Part shown: positions 1-10,115 of the stretch, in pieces
How positions within the stretch are numbered: the first letter of the stretch is position 1
Layout: each line of letters opens with the position of its first letter
Assembly (NCBI GenBank): GCA_041164825.1
Contig: JBEAOO010000283.1
Location: 1 to 29,314, forward strand
DNA from: JBEAOO01 sp041164825
GTDB taxonomy: Bacteria; Pseudomonadota; Gammaproteobacteria; Burkholderiales; Burkholderiaceae_C
DNA: 29,314 nt
Direction of reading: 5' to 3'
Program-made: the position numbers and the translations under genes
The notes under the pieces: model-generated
Told to the model about the DNA's origin: nothing
The model's input: only the letters and a program-made list of their open reading frames with translations
Databases searched by the model: none

Positions 1-152
1 ACGTGCTGGGCGGCGTCGTCGCCGCCCACAAAGGCCTGCAGCGCGCCGCGCAGGTGGTTGACGCTGTTGTTGTAGATCTCGGTCACGCGCTGCAGCGCGG
101 CGGTGGGGTCGTCGAAACGGGCAGGGGCCAAAAACGCGGGCTGGTTCGACAT
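1..152 (-). CDS. amn: AMP nucleosidase, N-terminal 50 residues (partial, runs off the window start)
   Basis: The minus-strand frame opens with ATG at 152-150 and continues to base 1 without a stop. It begins MSNQPAFLAPARF, then has a helical stretch around ALQRVTEIYNNSVNHLRGAL. This matches my memory of the N-terminus of proteobacterial AMP nucleosidase, which hydrolyses AMP to adenine and ribose 5-phosphate in the cytoplasm. The catalytic domain lies outside the window, so the call rests on the N-terminal pattern alone. The gene is divergent from the CorA-like gene at 256, with about 100 bases between the two starts. Another nucleotide-metabolism protein with a similar N-terminus cannot be excluded. 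Confidence 0.55.
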   Translation of the reverse strand, partial: MSNQPAFLAPARFDDPTAALQRVTEIYNNSVNHLRGALQAFVGGDDAAQH

Positions 153-255
153 GGTGAGGGCGCCATTGCTTCGTGTGGTGGTGCCCCATTCTCACCAGAT
201 TCAATGACCCTGTTGCGGCTCGCCAGCACCAGTTTCGCTCCGTACACTGGCCTGC

Positions 256-1968
256 ATGCCTGACGCCTTGCCCGCCGCTCCATCCCCCGCCGTCGACACC
301 CCGCCGCCCACCGTGCGGCACCTGCGCCAGATGCTGCTCTGGCCGCTGCGGCTGATGCCCGTGCCCGGCCCGGGCGGCCAGGCCGAGAGCCACGCGCGCC
401 CGTGGCGCGTGCTGCGCGAGATGGGCGACGCCACGCCCTGGCGCGAGGTGGTGGACGAGTACACCGGCGCGGGCGAGGCTTTTCACGAGCGGCACTACAA
501 CGAGTTCGTGGCCTTCTTGCCGGTGGTGCAGCGCTTTTTGTATGGCGAGGGCCGGGCGCAGCGCGACCCGTTGCCGCGCGATCACCAGCGCGACCACCGC
601 CGCGGTGACGACGACTCGCCGATGCGCATCTTCCGCCGCCACGACATCCGCCACGTGCGCGTGCGCGCCCGGCCGGATGACGCGCCGGTCACGCTCGACA
701 TCGTGCACTGCGACCTCTACTTCTTTTTTGACGTGGATGTGGTGCTGCTCAACATTGAGGTGGCCGCGAGCGAGTTGCCACTGCCCATGGCGCAGGAGCT
801 GATGTATCGCTTTGGCCGCGCTTACCCGCCGGGCTGGGACGCGCAAGGCCGGGCCCAGCATTGCCTGGCGAGTGTGGAGTGGCTGGGTGCGCACGGCGAG
901 GTGTTGGCCGCGTCCGATGCGCAGCAGCGCGACACTTTTTTGGCCCACGTGGCCGAGCACCGTGCCCCGCGCATTGCCACCCACTGGGCCCATGTGCTGG
1001 CGCCGCTGGTGAGCGACCACACCGAAGCGCCCGGCCTGCTGCGCTTTCGGCAGATCGAGTATTACCGCATGCCGATGCTGGCCTATGTGGCGCTCGACCG
1101 CCCGCAAGACCTCAGCCGCCAAGACTTCATGCGGCTGGCGTTTGTGTCGGGCTCGGGGGGCGTCGATGCCGTGACCGACGAAGCGCAGTGGGCCGACTTT
1201 GCCAAGCGCCACTGCTACGACCGCTTCTGGACCGCGGCGGGCGCGGCGCCGCACACGCGCTACCTGTGCAGCGGCCACGCGATGGTGGTGGTGGGCGACG
1301 CCGGCTCCGAGCTCTACACCTGCCGCGACCGCGGCGTGCTGGCGCAGTTCCGGCACCAGCATTTTTTGGTGTTCATGATTGCGCACTTCCAGAAGGCCGC
1401 GCTGCTGATGTACAGCGACCGCCTGGTGGAGGCGCTCAAGGGCCTGCACGTGGCCGACACCGCCAGCGTGCGCCGCTTCAAGCGCAGCATCCGTGCCAGC
1501 TTTGAGGGCTTTTTGCGCTTCACCCACCGCTACTGGTTCCACGAGGTGTCGGAGCAGGCGCATGTGCGCGCGCTGTTCCAGCTCACCACCCAGCACCTGG
1601 GGGTCGACCCGCTCTACAGCGAGGTCAAAGAGCGCATCGCCGACATGAACACGTACCTGGAGGCCGACAGCCTGCGTCGCCAGGCCAACACCGTGGTGCG
1701 GCTCACCGTGGTCACCATCTTCGGGCTGATCGGCACGGTCACCACCGGCTTCTTGGGCATGAACCTGCTGGCCGAGGCCGATGCACCGCTGGGCGAGCGC
1801 ATCTTCTGGTTCACCGTGGTGTTTGTGCTCACCACCGTGCTCACCTTCTACACGATGGTCAAGTCCAAACGCTTGTCGGACTTCTTGGACGCGGTGTCCG
1901 ACGAGCGGCTCAGCGTGCGCCAGAAGCTGGGCGCGCTGGCCGCCGTGTGGCGCGGCGACGGCAGCTGA
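256..1968 (+). CDS. Large CorA-like membrane protein with C-terminal GMN motif
   Basis: This is a 570-residue protein. The first 470 or so residues are predicted cytoplasmic, rich in charged and aromatic residues, and I do not recognise a domain there. The C-terminus has two hydrophobic segments, about 484-500 and 513-535. Between them is Gly501-Met502-Asn503 in the context TTGFLGMNLL, the selectivity signature of CorA/Mrs2-type divalent cation channels. After the second segment comes a charged tail. Ordinary CorA proteins are about 320 residues, so this has a much longer N-terminal part, and the usual MPEL-like tetrapeptide after GMN is absent. A -10-like TACACT lies at 243-248, only seven bases before the ATG, and no Shine-Dalgarno is visible, so the message may be nearly leaderless. 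Magnesium or other cation transport is inferred from the C-terminus only. Confidence 0.75.
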   Translation: MPDALPAAPSPAVDTPPPTVRHLRQMLLWPLRLMPVPGPGGQAESHARPWRVLREMGDATPWREVVDEYTGAGEAFHERHYNEFVAFLPVVQRFLYGEGRAQRDPLPRDHQRDHRRGDDDSPMRIFRRHDIRHVRVRARPDDAPVTLDIVHCDLYFFFDVDVVLLNIEVAASELPLPMAQELMYRFGRAYPPGWDAQGRAQHCLASVEWLGAHGEVLAASDAQQRDTFLAHVAEHRAPRIATHWAHVLAPLVSDHTEAPGLLRFRQIEYYRMPMLAYVALDRPQDLSRQDFMRLAFVSGSGGVDAVTDEAQWADFAKRHCYDRFWTAAGAAPHTRYLCSGHAMVVVGDAGSELYTCRDRGVLAQFRHQHFLVFMIAHFQKAALLMYSDRLVEALKGLHVADTASVRRFKRSIRASFEGFLRFTHRYWFHEVSEQAHVRALFQLTTQHLGVDPLYSEVKERIADMNTYLEADSLRRQANTVVRLTVVTIFGLIGTVTTGFLGMNLLAEADAPLGERIFWFTVVFVLTTVLTFYTMVKSKRLSDFLDAVSDERLSVRQKLGALAAVWRGDGS

Positions 1969-1974
1969 TGGCGC

Positions 1975-2250
1975 TCACGCGTCGTTGCGCCAGTCGCGGC
2001 GCTGCATCACGGCATCCACATCGCTCGCGCCCAGGCCCAGGTCGCGCAGCTGCAGCGCGCTCATGTCGCGCAGCGCGGCCCGGTCGGCGCGCTGCCGCCG
2101 GTGGTGACGGGCGTGAGCGGCCAGCAGGCGCAGCAGGTCGCGCATCAGGCTGAACGACAGGCGCAGCACCGCGTCCGGGTGGGGCGCTCGCGCCGAGGGT
2201 GCATGGCGGGAGGCATGGGGTGGGACGGCGCAGGGCAGGGCATCGGTCAT
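1975..2250 (-). CDS. DUF1127 (YjiS-like) small protein
   Basis: This 91-residue protein starts at the ATG at 2250-2248. An upstream in-frame ATG at 2382 would reach into the LysR promoter dyad and is less likely. The C-terminal 45 residues carry the DUF1127 pattern: an Arg-rich helix (HARHHRRQRADRAAL), then LRDMSALQLRDLGLGASDVDAVM, where the family has L..L.D..LRDIGLSR.. The family consists of small Arg-rich proteins, some tied to phosphate or RNA metabolism, without a firm general role. The stop lies six bases from the stop of the CorA-like gene (convergent). The 5' end is divergent from the LysR gene, suggesting that regulator may control it. Confidence 0.75.
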   Translation of the reverse strand: MTDALPCAVPPHASRHAPSARAPHPDAVLRLSFSLMRDLLRLLAAHARHHRRQRADRAALRDMSALQLRDLGLGASDVDAVMQRRDWRNDA

Positions 2251-2351
2251 GGCAGGGCGCTTTCTGGTTTTCACAACAACAGCGACGACAACAAGATCAA
2301 GGCCGCCCATGGTGTGGCGCGCGCTACCATTTGGGAAGTTGAGTTCACTGA

Positions 2352-2383
2352 GGTGATCAATCAGCTTTTCTGATTGATCCACC
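2352..2383. promoter_or_regulatory. Inverted repeat in the DUF1127/LysR divergent promoter, probable LysR operator
   Basis: A perfect 10-bp inverted repeat, GATCAATCAG at 2355-2364 and CTGATTGATC at 2370-2379, is separated by CTTTT. The flanks GGT and ACC extend it with one bulged base. The core TCAG-N5-CTGA is a T-N11-A interrupted dyad, the shape typical of LysR-family binding sites. It sits 32 bases before the LysR start and about 105 bases upstream of the DUF1127 start. A -10-like TACCAT for the LysR gene is at 2325-2330. A transcript hairpin is the alternative reading; no T-run follows, so it is not an intrinsic terminator. Confidence 0.6.
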
Positions 2384-2414
2384 CTGGAGCCGCCACCCTG
2401 GAGCGCCAGCCCCG

Positions 2415-3350
2415 ATGAGAAGCCTGAACCTTGATCAGTTGCGCACCCTGGTGACCATTGCCGATCTCGGCACCTTCGCCGCGGCGGCCCAGGCCCTGCA
2501 CCTGGCGCAGCCCACGGTCAGCCTGCACGTGAGCGAGCTGGAGTTGCGCCTGGGCACCGGCCTGCTGCAGCGCGGTGGCCGGCGCGCGGTGCCCACCGAG
2601 GCGGGCGCCGCCTTGATAGAGCGTGGCCGGCGCCTGCTGCGCGAGGCCGATGAGGCCATTGATGCCGTGCGCCGCCACGCCGAGGGTCGCGCCGGCAAGG
2701 TGCGGCTGGGCACCTCCACCGGGGTGGTCGTGCACATCCTGCCGCAGGTGTTGCAGGCGCTGGCGTCGCAGCACCCGGGTATCGATGTCGAGGTCAGCAT
2801 CTTGGGCTCGCACGAGACCCTGGCGCGCTTGCAAGCCGGCACCTTGCAGCTCGGCCTGGTGGCCTTGCCGCAGCCGCCGCAGGCCGGGCTGGTGGTGGTG
2901 CCGCTGCGGGCCGATCCGATGGTGGCGTTTTTGCCCACATCGTGGGACGTGCCCGAGGTGGTGACGCCCGCCTGGCTGGCCGACAAGCCGCTGATCTTCA
3001 ACGACGCCAGCACCCGCATGTACCGCCTCACCATGGCCTGGTTTGGCGCGGCGGGCTTCACGCCCAGCGCGCGCATCGAGCTCAATTTCACCGAGGCCAT
3101 GAAGAGCCTGGTGATGGCCGGTTATGGCGCAGCCGTGTTGCCTTTGGAGCACCCGCCCGAGCAGGCCGCGCTCGACAAACTGCAACTCCGCCCGCTCGCG
3201 CCGCCGCTCGTGCGCGAGCTCGGTTTGGTGCATCCGCCTGTCAGCGCGCTGGATGCCGCCACGCGGCATGTGCTCGACACGCTGAGCCGCTTTGGGCCCG
3301 GGTTGGCGGGCGGCTTGTTGAACCCCGGAGTCGCGGGGAACGCTGGATAA
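2415..3350 (+). CDS. LysR-family transcriptional regulator
   Basis: This 311-residue protein has the normal length for the family. An N-terminal winged helix-turn-helix spans about residues 4-65, with the recognition region AQALHLAQPTVSLHVSELE and the usual wing TEAG around 61-65. A linker helix follows, then a periplasmic-binding-like effector domain from about residue 95 (GKVRLGTSTGVVVHILPQVL) to the end. The effector is not predictable from sequence. The gene is divergent from the DUF1127 gene, and a strong T-N11-A dyad sits between them, so autoregulation plus control of the DUF1127 gene is the simplest inference. The last 15 residues are Gly-rich and may be disordered. Confidence 0.93.
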   Translation: MRSLNLDQLRTLVTIADLGTFAAAAQALHLAQPTVSLHVSELELRLGTGLLQRGGRRAVPTEAGAALIERGRRLLREADEAIDAVRRHAEGRAGKVRLGTSTGVVVHILPQVLQALASQHPGIDVEVSILGSHETLARLQAGTLQLGLVALPQPPQAGLVVVPLRADPMVAFLPTSWDVPEVVTPAWLADKPLIFNDASTRMYRLTMAWFGAAGFTPSARIELNFTEAMKSLVMAGYGAAVLPLEHPPEQAALDKLQLRPLAPPLVRELGLVHPPVSALDAATRHVLDTLSRFGPGLAGGLLNPGVAGNAG

Positions 3351-3520
3351 AGCCCTTCCCACCTGTCGCCACACTGTGCGATGCTCCATTCTTGCGCACA
3401 GAGCACGGCCAGGGAGGTTCGATGCCGCGGTGCGCAAACACCGATCACAAACCCGACCCGGAATGAGCAGGCGTGGCCGATGTGGCCTCGCTCCGCGTGC
3501 CCGGATCCACAAGGGGTGGC

Positions 3521-4431
3521 ATGGCGAGGCTTTCGGGTGAACACGCGCCGGTGCCGGGCCGGCAGGGCGCACGCTGGTGGCTGGCTGGTGTGGCCTTGGC
3601 GTTATCGGCGGTGGTTGCCGCAGCGGCGTGGAGCACATGGAGCTCATGGCGAACACGGCTGACGGGGCCGGTGGACCCCGTGGTCCAGCGCATGCGCGAC
3701 ACCGGGGTGCTGCGGGTCGGTTACGCCGTCGAGGCGCCCTATGCCTGGGTGGACGACAGCGGCAACGTCACCGGCGAGTCGCCCGAGACCGCCCGCTTGG
3801 TGGCCCACGCGCTGGGCGCCCGCCGCATCGACTGGGTTCAGGTGCCGTTTGATGCCCTCCTCACCGAACTGATGGCGGGCCGTTTTGACGTGGTCGCGGC
3901 GGGCTTGTTTGTCACCCCCGCTCGCCAGGCGCGGGTGCTGTTTTCCGACCCCACCTTGCGCGTGGGCGCGGGGCTGCTGGTGCGTGTGACCGATGCGCCC
4001 GCCGCCGCGGGCCCCGACCCCCGCTCGCGCCCCGGATTTCGGGTGGCGGTGGTGCTGGGCTCGGTCGAGGCGGAGCGATTGGCGCATTGGCTGCCCGCGG
4101 CCTCGGCCGTGGTGGTGCCCGATGTGCAGACCGCTCGCGCGGCCCTGCTGGTGGGGCAGGCCGATGCGGTGGCCCTGTCTTGGCCCACCTTGGCGCGCAT
4201 TGCGCAGGGCAGCCAGGGCCAACTGGTGGCGTTTCGTTTGCCCGTGTGGCCCGGTGCGGCCGCCGATCATGTGGCGTTTGCGTTTCATCCCGAGCACCCG
4301 GGCCTGCGTGATGCTTGGAACCTGGCGCAGCGCGATGTGCTCGGCGGGCCCGCCCACCTGGCCATCTTGCAGCGCTTCAACCTGGGTGCCGACGACTTGG
4401 TGCGTCCGGCCGCGGGCGCAGGGGCGCGGCC

Positions 4432-4435
<4 letters not shown>
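3521..4435 (+). CDS. Membrane-anchored or exported SBP_bac_3-type solute-binding protein, probable sensor partner
   Basis: The protein has 304 residues from the ATG at 3521. That start is favoured because AAGGGG lies four bases upstream; an in-frame GTG at 3473 would add 16 residues. Residues 18-38 form a hydrophobic segment ending in a run of alanines, either a cleavable signal or an anchor. From about residue 62 the domain reads GVLRVGYAVEAPYAWVDDSGNVTGESPETARLV, the opening of family 3 solute-binding proteins. Later elements fit too: DVVAAGLFVTPAR, FRVAVVLGSVEAERL. The stop overlaps the kinase start in ATGA (4432-4435), indicating translational coupling. There is no ABC permease or ATPase nearby, so ligand presentation to the adjacent sensor kinase is more likely than import. 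The ligand is unknown. Confidence 0.85.
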
Positions 4436-7464
<3,029 letters not shown>

Positions 7465-7662
7465 GGCTGGAGCCGCTGGCGGCAGGGGCCCGATCGCCGC
7501 CCAGCACGGGCGCGCTGCGCCGGAGCGGCATGAACGGCGTGGGCCACGGGCCGCTCACATGGCCGCCGCGCCAATGCGTTGTAAACGCACGCACTTTGCG
7601 ACATGAAACAGATGTGAGCAGGCGACAATTTGCCGGCATCATCCCGACAGGCTCAGCAGCGC

Positions 7663-8277
7663 ATGGACCCCACCGATTTCTCCCCCACGCACCCGCGTCC
7701 GCTGGAGGCCTCAGGCGCCGGCGGGCGCAGTCTGTCCGAGTGGCCCGAGCTGACGCGCCGAGCGGCCGAGCTGCTGCGCACGCCCACCGCCTTTGCGCAG
7801 CTGGCCGAGGTCGACGCGCACTGCGTGGCGGCCCACATGCAGCGCCTGGCCATCCCGGCCGGCACCACGCTGATGCAAGAGGGCGATCAGCTGCGCACCG
7901 GCTACATGCTGCTGCTCTTGCAGGGCGAGGTGTCGATCGAGACCGCGTCGGACGGCGCGGCGGGCAACGTGCCCATCTCGGTGCTGGGCCCGGGCAACCT
8001 GATTGGGGAGTTGGGCCTGCTCGACGGCGCGCCGCGCTCGGCCTCGTGCGTGGCCGTCACCAACATCGATGTGGCCGCGCTGTCGCGCAACGCGGTGGCG
8101 CGCCTCATCGACATTCACCCCGCCGTGGGCGCCAAATTCATGGCCGCCGTGGCCCAGCGCCTGGGCGAGCGCCTGCGCGCCAGCGGCGAGCAATTGCGCA
8201 TCTACGCCGACCTGGTGGCACAGCAGCACGACCAAATCGTGGCGCTGCAAGCCCAACGGGCCGCCGCCAAGCGCTGA
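7663..8277 (+). CDS. Cyclic nucleotide-binding-domain protein without a DNA-binding domain
   Basis: The protein has 204 residues from the ATG at 7663; an in-frame TTG at 7630 is a weaker start. The central region, about residues 45-150, is a cNMP-binding beta-roll: IPAGTTLMQEGDQ, LLLLQGEVSIET, then the phosphate-binding cassette GELGLLDGAPRSASCVA at 115-131, with the Glu and Arg that contact cyclic nucleotide in this family. The C-terminal 50 residues are helical and charged (AQRLGERLRASGEQLRIYADLV). They show no helix-turn-helix, so this is not a CRP/FNR-type repressor or activator. It lies about 200 bases after the hybrid kinase on the same strand, so it may belong to that signalling group. 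Real ligand binding is unproven. Confidence 0.85.
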   Translation: MDPTDFSPTHPRPLEASGAGGRSLSEWPELTRRAAELLRTPTAFAQLAEVDAHCVAAHMQRLAIPAGTTLMQEGDQLRTGYMLLLLQGEVSIETASDGAAGNVPISVLGPGNLIGELGLLDGAPRSASCVAVTNIDVAALSRNAVARLIDIHPAVGAKFMAAVAQRLGERLRASGEQLRIYADLVAQQHDQIVALQAQRAAAKR

Positions 8278-8343
8278 GCGCTGGCCGACGCGACCTGCCC
8301 CCGGGCGGCCGCGGCGCACGCCCGCGTTGCGCGACGTGCTCGT

Positions 8344-9465
8344 TCAGCCCTTGTTCGAGCGGTCGGCCAAAAACACCTCATCCACGTCCAAGGTGCCGCG
8401 CACGCCCACATCGTCGGCATGCGCTGTGAGCCACCGCTCGCCGGCCGCGCGGCCCAGGTCAAACAGCGTTTGCAGCAGGCGCGGGTCGGCGTTGAGCTTG
8501 CTCGACGCATCGAAGGGCGCCAAGCCGGCTTCGTCGGCCACGCGGTGCAGGCGCATGTCCTTGTAATGCTCCGGGTCCACACGCCGTTGGCGCACCAGCT
8601 TTTGCACGAAGGCAATGGCGCGCATCTCGGCCACCAAGCTGGCGTTGAAGGTGATTTCGTTGATGCGGTCGTTGATCTCGATGGCGGTGGTGGGCACGCC
8701 CACATGCACGCGTGGGTTGATCTGCACCAGCAAAATATCGTGCGAGGCCGTGCCATACACCAGCGGCCACAACGAGGGGTTGCCCGAGAAGCCGCCGTCC
8801 CAATACGGCTCGCCATCGATCACCACCGTTTGCGCCGATTGCGGCAGGCAGGCCGAGGCCAGCAGGGCCTGCACGCTGAGCGCCTCACCCTCAAACACCT
8901 TGGGCTGGCCGGTGTGCACCGAGGTGGCCGTGACGTAGACCTTCAGCGGCCCGCGCCGCAGGGCGTCCACGTCCACGTGGGCGGCCACGATGTCGCGCAG
9001 CGGGTCGAAGTTGAAGGGGTTGAGCTGGTAGGGGCTGAACTGGCGCAACCAGCTCTCCCACAGCGTGTAGCCGGGCCACAAGTCGCGGTTGAACATCCAC
9101 GCGGAGGCGCTGCCGGCCTGGCCCAGCGGCGGCTTGTGGCCGGTGCCCGCCCAGCAGTCGGGCTGGCCCGAGACGGCGGCCCAAAAGCGCGACAGCGCCT
9201 CGCGCGCACCGGCCGCGCCGCCATGCGCATACCCGGTGGCCAGCACCGCGGCATTCATGGCGCCCGCGCTGGTGCCCGAGACGCCATCCAGGCGCAGCCG
9301 GCCGTCTTCCAGCAGGGCATCGAGCACGCCCCAGGTGAAGGCGCCGTGCGAGCCGCCGCCTTGCAGCGCCAGGTCCAGGCCTCGCGGGCTGCTGGGTGAC
9401 GGTGCCGCCGGGGCGGCTTGGGCGGCGCTGCGTCGCGGGCGGCGTGCGGGAGCGGTGCTGGACAT
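8344..9465 (-). CDS. Patatin-like phospholipase
   Basis: This 373-residue protein has a proline- and alanine-rich N-terminus (about 28 residues). It then shows the patatin signatures in order: oxyanion loop GGGSHGAFTWGVL (37-49), nucleophile elbow GTSAG with Ser66, and the catalytic Asp in YWDGGFSGNP (Asp223). Patatin-fold enzymes hydrolyse acyl esters of phospholipids with a Ser-Asp dyad. No signal peptide is evident, so the protein is probably cytoplasmic or membrane-peripheral. It is convergent with the cNMP-domain gene and divergent from the YbaK gene. The family often includes a C-terminal DUF3734 region; the tail beyond residue 300 (RRVDPEHYKDMRLHRV) is compatible with that. Confidence 0.93.
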   Translation of the reverse strand: MSSTAPARRPRRSAAQAAPAAPSPSSPRGLDLALQGGGSHGAFTWGVLDALLEDGRLRLDGVSGTSAGAMNAAVLATGYAHGGAAGAREALSRFWAAVSGQPDCWAGTGHKPPLGQAGSASAWMFNRDLWPGYTLWESWLRQFSPYQLNPFNFDPLRDIVAAHVDVDALRRGPLKVYVTATSVHTGQPKVFEGEALSVQALLASACLPQSAQTVVIDGEPYWDGGFSGNPSLWPLVYGTASHDILLVQINPRVHVGVPTTAIEINDRINEITFNASLVAEMRAIAFVQKLVRQRRVDPEHYKDMRLHRVADEAGLAPFDASSKLNADPRLLQTLFDLGRAAGERWLTAHADDVGVRGTLDVDEVFLADRSNKG

Positions 9466-9548
9466 GGACGGGGCCTCGCAGTGGTGATTCGGTCATTGTG
9501 ACTGCCGCACCCACGTGGTGTGTGACGCCGCCCGGCCGATCCGGTGAT

Positions 9549-9576
9549 CTGACGGCACCTGTGGCGCCGCTACCAT
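9549..9576 (+). promoter_or_regulatory. Probable sigma-70 promoter for the YbaK gene, leaderless spacing
   Basis: A -35-like CTGACG (9549-9554) and a -10-like TACCAT (9571-9576) are separated by 16 bases. Seven bases further on is the A of the ATG at 9583. If this promoter is used, transcription would begin at or next to the start codon, giving a leaderless message. No Shine-Dalgarno is visible. Confidence 0.45.
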
Positions 9577-9582
9577 GGGCCC

Positions 9583-10068
9583 ATGAAGCCCGCTCAGCAC
9601 CCCACCGCCCAGCGCCTGCAAGCCGAGTTGAACGCGCGTGGCATCGACACCGCGATTGTTGAATTTGATGTGCCGACCCGCACCAGTGCCGAAGCGGCGG
9701 CGGCCATCGGTTGCACGGTGGCTGAAATTGCGAAGAGCGTGGTGATGCGCGGTTTGAGCTCGGACCGCGCCGTGGTGGTGGTGGCCAGCGGCCGCAACCG
9801 GGTCAGCGAGGCCAAGGTGGCGGCACTCGTGGGCGAGCCCCTCGGCCGGGCCGATGCCCCGTTTGTGCGCGAGGCCACGGGCTATGTGATTGGCGGCGTG
9901 GCGCCCTTCGGCCATGCCACGCCGGTGACGCTGCTGCTCGATGCCGACCTGCAGCAGTTCGCGCGCCTGTGGGCCGCAGGTGGCACGCCACACTCGGTGT
10001 TCAGCCTCAGCCCGGTGCAGCTGCTGCAGCTCACCCGCTCGGCATGGCACGACGTGCGCGAGGATTGA
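9583..10068 (+). CDS. YbaK/EbsC-family aminoacyl-tRNA deacylase
   Basis: This 161-residue protein has the single-domain YbaK/ProX fold length. Visible family elements are RTSAEAAAAIGCTVAEIAKSVVMR (33-56, containing the conserved Lys51), a hydrophobic strand VVVVASGRNRVSEAKV, and VIGGVAPFGHATPVTLLLD with the GG..P.G motif. These proteins hydrolyse mischarged aminoacyl-tRNAs such as Cys-tRNA(Pro) or Ala-tRNA(Pro) in trans; substrate specificity cannot be assigned here. It stands alone between the patatin gene (divergent) and the NYN gene 47 bases downstream on the same strand, and the latter two could be co-transcribed. It probably has a leaderless mRNA. Confidence 0.9.
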   Translation: MKPAQHPTAQRLQAELNARGIDTAIVEFDVPTRTSAEAAAAIGCTVAEIAKSVVMRGLSSDRAVVVVASGRNRVSEAKVAALVGEPLGRADAPFVREATGYVIGGVAPFGHATPVTLLLDADLQQFARLWAAGGTPHSVFSLSPVQLLQLTRSAWHDVRED

Positions 10069-10115
10069 GCGTGGCCTGACACGCGCCGCATGGACAATCC
10101 CCGGCTGGAGACCCC

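Noticed and set aside
2361..3656. Long minus-strand open frame opposite the LysR gene
   Set aside because: Antisense shadow of a high-GC gene: the protein is rich in Arg, Gly, Gln and His with no domain, and the LysR reading is clear.
7579..7662. CRP-like site or sigma-70 promoter ahead of the cNMP-domain gene (TGTGA half-site, GACAAT)
   Set aside because: Only one good half-site, and -35/-10 spacing of 22 bases or more; too weak to annotate.
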